A DNA stretch of 6,115 nucleotides from CAJUOR01 sp964596105 (GTDB taxonomy: Bacteria > Bacillota_I > Bacilli_A > Erysipelotrichales > Coprobacillaceae), in NCBI GenBank assembly GCA_964596105.1, contig CAZQRT010000069.1, positions 1 to 6,115 of the forward strand. Direction: 5' to 3'. The notes under the pieces were generated by a model. It worked only from the letters and a program-made list of their open reading frames with translations. It was not told the DNA's origin and did no database searches. Below, in pieces: positions 1-5,326 of this stretch. Numbering within the stretch: the stretch's first letter is position 1; each line of letters starts with the position of its first letter. The position numbers were made by a program, and so were the translations under genes.

Positions 1-367
1 ACAGTTTCTCATAGCTGCTGTCCTGGCGCACCACGACGTTGATGACTTGAATCTGATAGCGGCCGCCGGTGATGGCGCCGAGGGTATCAAGGCCGCGGCT
101 GGTAAAGAAGGCCAGAAGGAACAATCCGAGGGAGACGATGACGGTAAATATTCTCCCCAGGACGACCCTCGTCTTCTTTTTTCTGTTTTTCAAAAGAAGA
201 CCGCTTACTAAAAGCAGGAAAACCAGGCCGGTGACGAGAACCAGCCAGTATTTGACCGGTAGGATGTTTCGAAACAGAAAGGCTGTCACGACGGACACGA
301 TCAGCTGGATGATGAGAAACAGCGGATTGAAATTTCTTTTTTTCTTTTTCGCCGCATGTTTAGCCAT
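1..367 (-). CDS. Probable LytR-CpsA-Psr (LCP) family cell-envelope protein, N-terminal part only
   Basis: The frame opens at the ATG complementary to 365-367 and runs 122 codons without a stop to the left edge, so only the N-terminus is present. It begins with a Lys-rich cytoplasmic stretch (AKHAAKKKKRN), followed by three hydrophobic segments at about residues 15-33, 40-59 and 69-88. The first external residues then read GGRYQIQVINVVVRQDSSYE. A multi-pass N-terminus followed by a Y-x-V-x-V-x-V-V-R-x-D-S-S-Y segment is what I know from LCP proteins with an accessory domain before the catalytic LCP domain. LCP enzymes transfer teichoic acid or other undecaprenyl-linked polymers to peptidoglycan outside the membrane. 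The catalytic domain is outside the window, so the family call is inference. A GGGAGG Shine-Dalgarno (377-382) directly abuts the stop codon of the upstream VanZ-like gene, with 9 nt to the ATG. The two genes are therefore very likely co-transcribed and may be translationally coupled. Confidence 0.7.
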   Translation of the reverse strand, partial: MAKHAAKKKKRNFNPLFLIIQLIVSVVTAFLFRNILPVKYWLVLVTGLVFLLLVSGLLLKNRKKKTRVVLGRIFTVIVSLGLFLLAFFTSRGLDTLGAITGGRYQIQVINVVVRQDSSYEKL

Positions 368-382
368 ATTTGTAAGCCTCCC

Positions 383-913
383 TTAAAATTTTCTCGTGAG
401 ATAACCGTGTTTGAGCTGATATTTGCACATGAGGGTATAGAGAACACAGTATAAAAGCAATGCCGCGAAGAGTCCCAGAAAAGCTCCGCCGGTATCGATC
501 AGACAATCCAGAAAGCTTCCGGCGCGGCCGGCGACAAAGGTCTGGTGAAACTCGTCGGTCAAAGCGTAAAGAAAGCAGAACAGGAGGGCTGCCAGCATGC
601 GGTAGCGCATTTTCATGTTGAAGGTAAACAGGACCACCATGACATTGATGGATAAAATGAAATAAATGCTCATGTGGGCGAGTTTACGGAAGAACAGTTC
701 AATATAGGCGTAATGAGACGGGGAAATAGCGATGGTCAGATCTTTTCCGGTGATCACAAGGACCGCGCGGTTGAAGATCCGCACGCATAAATCGCTGAGT
801 TCATGGCTGGCCGAGGCATCGTCCATGGAAAACCGGAAGATGACGATCATCCAGATCAGGGTGGTGAAGATGGCGATCCAGCGCAGGCGGGTTTTTACTT
901 TCGGGTTCATCAT
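383..913 (-). CDS. VanZ-like family integral membrane protein
   Basis: A complete 176-residue membrane protein. It shows the VanZ-family landmarks in order: an N-terminal transmembrane helix ending in FRFSM (residues 12-30), a Ser-rich stretch (DDASASHELS), RKLAH at 76-80 opening the second helix (to about 98), a helix at 105-119 running into DEFHQTFVAGR (120-130), then GSFLDCLIDTGGAFLG (132-147) leading into the last helix. The conserved acidic, His and Gln residues (D120, E121, H123, Q124, R130, D136) are all present. VanZ itself gives low-level teicoplanin resistance; chromosomal relatives are common in Bacillota and their molecular activity is unknown. Two adjacent ATGs (911-913 and 908-910) are possible starts. 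AAGGAGTG at 921-928 fits the first. It is the first gene of a unit with the LCP-like gene 15 nt downstream, which suggests an envelope role. No drug-resistance phenotype can be claimed from sequence. Confidence 0.88.
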   Translation of the reverse strand: MMNPKVKTRLRWIAIFTTLIWMIVIFRFSMDDASASHELSDLCVRIFNRAVLVITGKDLTIAISPSHYAYIELFFRKLAHMSIYFILSINVMVVLFTFNMKMRYRMLAALLFCFLYALTDEFHQTFVAGRAGSFLDCLIDTGGAFLGLFAALLLYCVLYTLMCKYQLKHGYLTRKF

Positions 914-933
914 AAAACATCACTCCTTGCCAA

Positions 934-962
934 AGTATACCACGATTTAAGATGAACAACAA
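934..962 (-). promoter_or_regulatory. Predicted sigma-A-type promoter of the VanZ-like/LCP unit
   Basis: On the minus strand there is a -10 box TATACT (934-939) preceded by TGG, making an extended -10 (TGn). A weak -35 TTGTTG (957-962) lies 17 nt upstream. Transcription would start near 927, giving a leader of only about 14 nt that begins at the AAGGAG ribosome site. The call rests on consensus matching only. Confidence 0.55.
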
Positions 963-969
963 AAAAAGA

Positions 970-998
970 TAGCGATTTCATTTACTTTGTGATAGGAT
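970..998 (+). promoter_or_regulatory. Possible promoter of the ROK kinase gene
   Basis: An extended -10, TGA followed by TAGGAT (990-998), lies upstream of the kinase gene. A poor -35 match, TAGCGA (970-975), is 17 nt away. A start near 1005 gives a leader of about 20 nt containing the strong AAAGGAGGA Shine-Dalgarno (1010-1018). This promoter is back-to-back with that of the VanZ-like gene, with 7 nt between the two -35 boxes. No clear catabolite or repressor operator could be picked out between them. Confidence 0.35.
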
Positions 999-1024
999 AA
1001 AAGTAGCGTAAAGGAGGAATTGAA

Positions 1025-1939
1025 ATGAGTCAATATTTAACAATTGATGTTGGCGGTACCGCGATCAAGTATGCCTTGATGGATGAAGCGGCTACTTATT
1101 TAGGAACCGGCGAGACGCCGACGTTAAGAGGCAGCATGGAAGAATTTCTGGAAGCGCTGGATACGGTGATCCTGCCGCATAAAGACGAGGTTGCCGGAAT
1201 TGCCTTCAGCATGCCGGGACGGATTGATATTGACCGCGGTTTTGCTTATACCGGCGGGGCTTTATCGAACTTTATCCACAATACGCCGGTGAAGGAAATC
1301 CTGGAGGACCGCTATAATCTGCCGGTATGGATCGAAAATGACGGCAAGTGCGCGGCTCTGGCGGAGGCCTGGCTGGGCAATCTGAATGATGTGCAAAGCG
1401 GCGTGGTTGTCATTTTAGGCACCGGCATCGGCGGCGGCATTGTCTTGAACCGGAAGGTCTGGCGCGGCATGAATGGTTCGGCGGGAGAATTGAGCGGACT
1501 GCCGGTTGATTATACCAAAGGCGCCGAGAAGAGCACGATGTGGGCTTATCTCAACGGCTACGGCGGACTGACCGCGCCTTATGCCGCAAAGAAGGGTCTG
1601 GACAGAAAAGCGGTCGACGGCCGCAAGTTCTTTGATGCTTATCATCAGGGTGATCCGGATGCCAAAGAGGTGTTTGATTATTTCATTCAAACCTTAACGG
1701 CCGGCATCATCACCTGCCAGGCGATTCTGGATGTTGACAAGTACTGCATCGGCGGCGGTATTTCCGCGCAGGATGTGCTGATTGACGCGGCCAAAGAGTC
1801 TGTCCATCATTACTTTAAGGTCAATGAGGGCAAGACGGCTTTCAATGAGCCGAAAGTGGACCGCTGCCTGTTCAGAAATGACGCGAATTTAATTGGCGCT
1901 TTGCGTAATTTCCTTGATCAGCAAAAGAAAACGGTATGA
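1025..1939 (+). CDS. ROK-family sugar kinase, beta-glucoside-kinase-like
   Basis: A full-length cytoplasmic ROK protein (304 residues, usual size about 290-320) that would phosphorylate a sugar or glycoside with ATP. The phosphate-1 loop DVGGTAIK is at 8-15, the sugar-binding and catalytic motif ENDGKCAALAE at 104-114 (Asp106 the likely base), the phosphate-2 loop GTGIGGGI at 132-139, and the adenosine motif IGGGIS at 242-247. The usual ROK zinc site (CxCGxxGCxE) is absent: there is no Cys between residues 110 and 230, and the customary AGExGH is AGELSG (153-158), without the His. These absences, together with SMPGRID and TGGAL (62-80) and FRNDANLIGA (283-292), resemble the zinc-free BglK group that phosphorylates cellobiose and other beta-glucosides at O6. 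The substrate remains inference, since no PTS or glycosidase gene is adjacent. AAAGGAGGA lies 6 nt before the ATG. The gene stands alone and ends inside the stem of a terminator. Confidence 0.88.
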   Translation: MSQYLTIDVGGTAIKYALMDEAATYLGTGETPTLRGSMEEFLEALDTVILPHKDEVAGIAFSMPGRIDIDRGFAYTGGALSNFIHNTPVKEILEDRYNLPVWIENDGKCAALAEAWLGNLNDVQSGVVVILGTGIGGGIVLNRKVWRGMNGSAGELSGLPVDYTKGAEKSTMWAYLNGYGGLTAPYAAKKGLDRKAVDGRKFFDAYHQGDPDAKEVFDYFIQTLTAGIITCQAILDVDKYCIGGGISAQDVLIDAAKESVHHYFKVNEGKTAFNEPKVDRCLFRNDANLIGALRNFLDQQKKTV

Positions 1940-1957
1940 TTTCCATACCGTTTTTTT
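1928..1957. terminator. Bidirectional intrinsic terminator between the convergent kinase and aminopeptidase genes
   Basis: An 11-bp perfect stem (1928-1938 with 1944-1954, core ACGGTATG/CATACCGT) encloses the 5-nt loop ATTTC. It is followed by T residues on the plus strand (through 1957) and, read on the minus strand, by TTTTCTTTT. It can therefore end transcripts arriving from either side. The kinase stop codon (1937-1939) lies within the hairpin and the aminopeptidase stop (1959-1961) is 2 nt beyond it. Confidence 0.9.
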
Positions 1958-1958
1958 C

Positions 1959-3188
1959 TTACAGGGCGAAATCGCCGTCTTTAAAGATGACCACTTCCTG
2001 ATCATCTCTCGTGTAACCGGTGATCTGGGTATCCGGGGCGCCGATCATGAAGTCAATGTGGATGACCGAGTCGTTGATGTGTTTCTCTTCCCATTCTTTT
2101 TTATCGGTGGCACTGGCCTGCACGGCGTTCGGGAAGCCTCTTCCCAGAGCGATGTGGCAGCTGGCGTTTTCGTCGATTAAGGTATCGTAATAAACGAGAC
2201 CGGATAAAGAGATCGGGGAGTGGTAAGGCACAAAGGCGATTTCTCCCAGGTAGTGACTGCCTTCATCGGTTTCGATCGTGCTTGTTAAAAGATCCTGACC
2301 GGTTCGCGCCTGCCACTTGACCGCCCGGCCTTTTTCGAAGGTGACGGAAAACTGATCGATGATCTTGCCGCCGACCAGCAGCGGACGGGTGGCGACGACG
2401 GTGCCGTCAACGCGGTATTTGTCCGGGGTGGTGCAGATTTCCTCGGTCGGGATGTTGGGAACATAATCAGGGCGGTCACTAGGTTTCTCGTAGCGTTTGC
2501 CGAAGGTGGCGTCGGGATGGAAGCCGATGGTGAGGTCGGTGCCGTTAGAAGAGGTCATGTGGATATGGTCGAGTTTCAGGTTTGTGAGTTTTTCCTGCAA
2601 GAGTCCTCTTTCCACTCTTCTTTCCTGCCAGGTGGCTATCGGATCGTGTTCTTCATCAACGTAGACGAGCTTTAAGATCTGTTCCCAGAAGCGCTCCAGA
2701 ACCTGATCTTTGGGAACATCGGGCATAACAGCTTCCGCCCAGGCTTGATTCGGGACCGCGGCGATGCACCATTGAATGCCGTCGCTGGCGATTTTGGCGC
2801 GGATAACGTTGCGTTTGTCGTTGGTATGGGTTTGCATCGCGTGGGCTTTGTGATCGGCTAAATCATCCATGAGATGGGGATTGGGGCTGGTGAATAGCAG
2901 CGAGCAGGCCCCTTCATTTAAATAATGGGCTAGGCTTTCTTTTTCCCACTGTTCGACTCTGGCGATATCATCCTCATTGCGGTAAGCGGCGCCGGTTTTG
3001 GCGATGGTGCTGTCGGTGTAGTGCACGATGACTTCGGAGGCCTGTTTTTCATAGGCGGCCTCACAAACGATTCTGGCGAAATCGTAGGTTTCCACCGGGG
3101 CTTCAATGATCACTTTCTGGCCGGGCTGAACATCCAGACCGACGGTGACCAGTACTTGGGCGTATTTTTTTAATAGTTCCTGTTTCAT
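1959..3188 (-). CDS. M29-family metallo-aminopeptidase (AmpS/PepS/aminopeptidase T type)
   Basis: A complete 409-residue cytoplasmic exopeptidase; family members are about 405-415 residues and remove N-terminal amino acids from peptides using two metal ions. The N-terminal domain starts KKYAQVLVTVGLDVQPGQKV (about 7-26), as is typical of the family. The metal-site motifs are present: PTEEICTTPD with Glu250, GEIAFVP with Glu316, LIDENASCHIALG with His345, and HIDFMIG with His377 and Asp379. The numbering matches what I recall for Thermus aminopeptidase T (E250, E316, H345, Y352, H376, D378) almost exactly. The exception is that residue 352, the Tyr position, is Phe here (GRGFPNAV). The start is supported by AAGGAGAT 6 nt upstream and a good promoter just before it. 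The gene converges on the ROK kinase, with a shared terminator. kptA lies upstream on the same strand with no clear terminator between them, so some read-through from it is possible. Confidence 0.93.
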   Translation of the reverse strand: MKQELLKKYAQVLVTVGLDVQPGQKVIIEAPVETYDFARIVCEAAYEKQASEVIVHYTDSTIAKTGAAYRNEDDIARVEQWEKESLAHYLNEGACSLLFTSPNPHLMDDLADHKAHAMQTHTNDKRNVIRAKIASDGIQWCIAAVPNQAWAEAVMPDVPKDQVLERFWEQILKLVYVDEEHDPIATWQERRVERGLLQEKLTNLKLDHIHMTSSNGTDLTIGFHPDATFGKRYEKPSDRPDYVPNIPTEEICTTPDKYRVDGTVVATRPLLVGGKIIDQFSVTFEKGRAVKWQARTGQDLLTSTIETDEGSHYLGEIAFVPYHSPISLSGLVYYDTLIDENASCHIALGRGFPNAVQASATDKKEWEEKHINDSVIHIDFMIGAPDTQITGYTRDDQEVVIFKDGDFAL

Positions 3189-3211
3189 GTTTTTATCTCC
3201 TTGCTTTTGGC

Positions 3212-3240
3212 ATTATAGCACGGGCTGATTTTGACCTCAA
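3212..3240 (-). promoter_or_regulatory. Predicted promoter of the M29 aminopeptidase gene
   Basis: On the minus strand there is a perfect TATAAT (3212-3217) with an upstream TGC extension, and a -35 TTGAGG (3235-3240, four of six consensus bases) at 17-nt spacing. The predicted start near 3205 leaves a leader of about 17 nt holding AAGGAGAT. The 11-mer TGCTATAATGC also occurs at the glmM promoter. Confidence 0.75.
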
Positions 3241-3257
3241 GCCGGGCTCAATTTTAT

Positions 3258-3785
3258 TCATGAGATTTTAAGATATTGCACCGGCACCGCTTTGGTCAGC
3301 CAGACGCCGTTTACCGACTGATAGAAAGAATAGCCGGCTTTTTCCATCTCTCTGGCGGCGATCAGAAAAACAACCGGTTTGCCGTGTCTGGTGCCGACTT
3401 TCACCGCGGTTTGGTAATCACCGGAAAGGTGGACATAAAGCCGGGACATGGGGAGCAGGCCTTTTTCTTTGATCGCGCTGATATATTTTTCTCCGGTGCC
3501 GTGATAGAGAAATTCCGGCGGGGTCTTTTTTTCCAGTTCGACATCAACCGGGACGGAGTGGCCCTGGTTAGCGCGGATCAGGGTTTTGTCTTCGTTGAAG
3601 GAGTATCGCTGTTTGTCATCGGTTGCCACGATCTCTTCCAGCATGCTCATGGTGAAGGGGCGCGTTTTCGCGATTCCGGCTATCAGTTCGTCGACATTAG
3701 CCCAGCCGTGCTCGTCCAGGGTGATGCCGATGGTTTCTGGTTTGTGGCGCAGGATGAGGGCGATAAATTTGCTAGTTTTTGACAT
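3258..3785 (-). CDS. kptA: RNA 2'-phosphotransferase, Tpt1/KptA family
   Basis: A complete 175-residue enzyme (E. coli KptA is about 184). The family transfers an internal RNA 2'-phosphate to NAD+, releasing nicotinamide and ADP-ribose 1'',2''-cyclic phosphate. The N-terminal winged-helix-like half carries SKFIALILRHKPE with Arg13 and His14, then HGWANVDELI (26-35), DDKQRYSF (56-63) and IRANQGHS (70-77) with Arg71. The NAD-binding half has PPEFLYHGT (89-97), GLLPMSRLYVHLS (109-121), VGTRHGKPVVF (130-140) with Arg133, and NGVWLTKAVP (159-168). All four residues of the family's Arg-His-Arg-Arg catalytic set are present, so it should be active. Its natural bacterial substrate is unknown because bacteria lack the tRNA-splicing pathway that yeast Tpt1 serves. 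The ATG at 3783-3785 is the only usable start: the frame is closed by a stop at 3807-3809 just upstream. No Shine-Dalgarno is visible before it, and the glmM terminator ends 10 nt upstream. Confidence 0.95.
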   Translation of the reverse strand: MSKTSKFIALILRHKPETIGITLDEHGWANVDELIAGIAKTRPFTMSMLEEIVATDDKQRYSFNEDKTLIRANQGHSVPVDVELEKKTPPEFLYHGTGEKYISAIKEKGLLPMSRLYVHLSGDYQTAVKVGTRHGKPVVFLIAAREMEKAGYSFYQSVNGVWLTKAVPVQYLKIS

Positions 3786-3795
3786 TTTTATGACG

Positions 3796-3817
3796 AAAAA
3801 AGCCCGTTAAGGGGCTT
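3796..3817 (-). terminator. Intrinsic terminator of glmM
   Basis: Read on the minus strand, AAGCCC (3812-3817), a 6-nt loop CTTAAC and GGGCTT (3800-3805) form a 6-bp stem followed by a run of T to 3796. The hairpin begins at the second base of the glmM stop codon TAA (3816-3818) and ends 10 nt before the kptA ATG. The short stem suggests moderate rather than complete termination. Confidence 0.75.
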
Positions 3818-5165
3818 ATTCGATGACGTGTCCTTTCTGTTTCATGACGGCGATGACTTCTTCACAGCAGTTTTGACAGATTTCTTTGCTTTGCGCTTCA
3901 ACCATGACTCTTACGACTGGTTCTGTGCCGGATTGGCGTAACAGTATTCTTCCTTCGTCGCCGAGTTTTTTCGAGACTTTCTGGACGGCTTTCTGGACAT
4001 CAGGATCATCCTGGGCTTTGGCTTTGTCGTGCACGCGGACGTTGATGAGCACCTGCGGGTAGATGACGACGTCTTTGACCAGGTCATGCAGGGTGGTTTT
4101 CTTTTCCAGGATGGCTTCCATGACTTTCAGGGAGGTCAGGATGCCGTCGCCGGTTGTCGCGTGTTTGGAGAAGATGATGTGTCCGGACTGTTCTCCGCCG
4201 ATGCAGTGGCCGTTGGCGACCATGTTTTCATAGACGTATTTGTCGCCGACAGCGGTTTTTTCATAACGGATGTCCTGGCGGTCTAAGGCTTTGTACAGGC
4301 CGAAGTTGCTCATGACCGTGGTGACGATGGTGTTGTTTGTGAGTTCGTGGTTTTCTTTCATGTAGCATCCGCAGGCGTACATGATGAGATCGCCGTCAAC
4401 GACCATGCCGGTATGGTCCACGGCGATGCAGCGGTCGGCGTCGCCGTCATAGGCGAAGCCTAGATCCAGCTGTTTTTCTTTCACAAAGGCCTGCAGGGCT
4501 TCAATATGGGTGGAGCCGCAGTTGGTGTTGATGTTTGTGCCGTCGGGTTCATTGTTGATGACGTAGGTTGTGGCGCCTAATGAGTCGTAGACAGCTTTGG
4601 CGATGGCGGAGGCGGAACCGTTGGCGCAGTCTAAACCGATGCGTTTGTCTTTAAAGGAACGGGTGGCGATGGAAATCAGGTAGCCGATGTAGCGGTTGCG
4701 GCCCTGGGCGTAATCCACGGTGCGGCCGATGTTTTCCCGGGTCGCGTAGGGAACTTCTTCCGGGAAGGTTCCGTCGATATAGGATTCAATGAGATCCTCG
4801 ATAGATGCTTCCAGTTTGTAACCCTGACCGTTGATCACTTTGATGCCGTTGTCATAGTAGGGATTGTGGCTGGCGGAAATCATGATGCCGCAGTCAAATC
4901 GCTCGGTACGGGTGACAAAGGAGACAGACGGGGTGGTGGTCACGTGCAAAAGGAAGACATCCGCTCCCGAGGCGGTTAAGCCGGCGACCAGGGAGTATTC
5001 AAACATGTAGCTGCTGCGGCGGGTGTCTTTGCCGATGACGATGCGGGCTTTGTGTTCACGCCCGTAGTACCAGCCTAAAAAGCGCCCGACCTGATAGGCG
5101 TGTTCGACGGTTAAGCCGACGTTGGCTTCTCCGCGAAAGCCGTCAGTACCAAAATATTTAGTCAT
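3816..5165 (-). CDS. glmM: Phosphoglucosamine mutase
   Basis: A complete alpha-D-phosphohexomutase that converts glucosamine-6-phosphate to glucosamine-1-phosphate, the step before UDP-GlcNAc and peptidoglycan synthesis in the cytoplasm. From the chosen start it is 449 residues (B. subtilis GlmM is 448) and begins MTKYFGTDGFRG, the family's standard N-terminus. The catalytic phosphoserine loop is ISASHNPYYDNGIK with Ser99, the Mg2+ loop is YDGDADR with Asp240, Asp242 and Asp244, the sugar-specificity loop is GGEQSGH (323-329), and the phosphate-binding loop is RQSGTEPVVRVM (410-421). An ATG 15 nt further upstream (5178-5180) would add MERTK, but it has no ribosome site, and the GGAGAG that serves the inner ATG lies inside that extension. 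The gene has its own extended -10 promoter and its own terminator. The usual partner genes (cdaA, cdaR) are not directly upstream, where a transposase-like frame diverges instead. The C-terminus holds a small CxxCC cluster (430-434) of unknown meaning. Confidence 0.97.
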   Translation of the reverse strand: MTKYFGTDGFRGEANVGLTVEHAYQVGRFLGWYYGREHKARIVIGKDTRRSSYMFEYSLVAGLTASGADVFLLHVTTTPSVSFVTRTERFDCGIMISASHNPYYDNGIKVINGQGYKLEASIEDLIESYIDGTFPEEVPYATRENIGRTVDYAQGRNRYIGYLISIATRSFKDKRIGLDCANGSASAIAKAVYDSLGATTYVINNEPDGTNINTNCGSTHIEALQAFVKEKQLDLGFAYDGDADRCIAVDHTGMVVDGDLIMYACGCYMKENHELTNNTIVTTVMSNFGLYKALDRQDIRYEKTAVGDKYVYENMVANGHCIGGEQSGHIIFSKHATTGDGILTSLKVMEAILEKKTTLHDLVKDVVIYPQVLINVRVHDKAKAQDDPDVQKAVQKVSKKLGDEGRILLRQSGTEPVVRVMVEAQSKEICQNCCEEVIAVMKQKGHVIE

Positions 5166-5172
5166 TTTAGTT

Positions 5173-5178
5173 CTCTCC
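5173..5178 (-). promoter_or_regulatory. Ribosome binding site that sets the glmM start
   Basis: GGAGAG on the minus strand lies 7 nt before the ATG at 5163-5165. It overlaps the upstream in-frame ATG (5178-5180), which itself is preceded only by an A-rich stretch. This favours the downstream start and matches the family N-terminus. Confidence 0.85.
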
Positions 5179-5194
5179 ATTTCTGTTTTTTTGC

Positions 5195-5223
5195 ATTATA
5201 GCATATCGCAAAGGAGATGAACA
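5195..5223 (-). promoter_or_regulatory. Predicted promoter of glmM
   Basis: On the minus strand there is a perfect TATAAT (5195-5200) extended by TGC. A weak -35, TGTTCA (5218-5223), is at 17-nt spacing. A start near 5188 gives a leader of about 23 nt. The extended -10 probably compensates for the poor -35. Confidence 0.65.
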
Positions 5224-5237
5224 GCAGAAACGGGTAA

Positions 5238-5270
5238 AGGTTAAAACCGCAGAAAATCATTCATTAACCT
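5238..5270. repeat. Short inverted repeat between the glmM and transposase-like promoters
   Basis: AGGTTAA (5238-5244) and TTAACCT (5264-5270) are perfect 7-bp arms separated by 19 nt. They lie between the two divergent promoters in an AT-rich stretch and touch neither -35 box. They could be an operator or part of a mobile-element end, but a 7-bp repeat in AT-rich DNA may also be chance. Confidence 0.3.
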
Positions 5271-5279
5271 GATTTTTAA

Positions 5280-5308
5280 ATGACTGTTCCGGCCCGCTTT
5301 ATTATAAT
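5280..5308 (+). promoter_or_regulatory. Predicted promoter of the transposase-like gene
   Basis: A perfect TATAAT (5303-5308) with a four-of-six -35, ATGACT (5280-5285), at 17-nt spacing. A start near 5315 would leave a leader of about 12 nt consisting essentially of the GAGGTGA ribosome site (5315-5321), 5 nt before the ATG. Confidence 0.6.
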
Positions 5309-5326
5309 ACCAGTGAGGTGACTAGT

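Noticed and set aside
69..386. Plus-strand frame of 105 codons with a Phe-rich stretch.
   Set aside because: It lies opposite the LCP-like gene. The FFFF runs are the complement of Lys codons, and it has no ribosome site or family resemblance.
3218..3257. GC-rich patch with repeated CGGGCT, considered as a kptA terminator.
   Set aside because: The copies are direct rather than inverted repeats. The only hairpin has about 3-4 bp with almost no loop, and no T-run follows on the minus strand.
3276..3782. Long plus-strand frame of 168 codons.
   Set aside because: It is the exact antisense of kptA, whose conserved motifs leave no doubt about the coding strand.
5178..5180. Upstream ATG as the glmM start (adds MERTK).
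   Set aside because: It has no ribosome site, and the GGAGAG serving the inner ATG overlaps the extension. The family N-terminus begins at M-x-K-Y-F-G-T-D-G.
5213..5237. AGGAG followed at once by ATG and a six-codon frame, considered as a leader peptide.
   Set aside because: The ATG touches the ribosome-site-like bases with no spacing, the frame lies upstream of the promoter of the next plus-strand gene, and six codons carry no recognisable signal.
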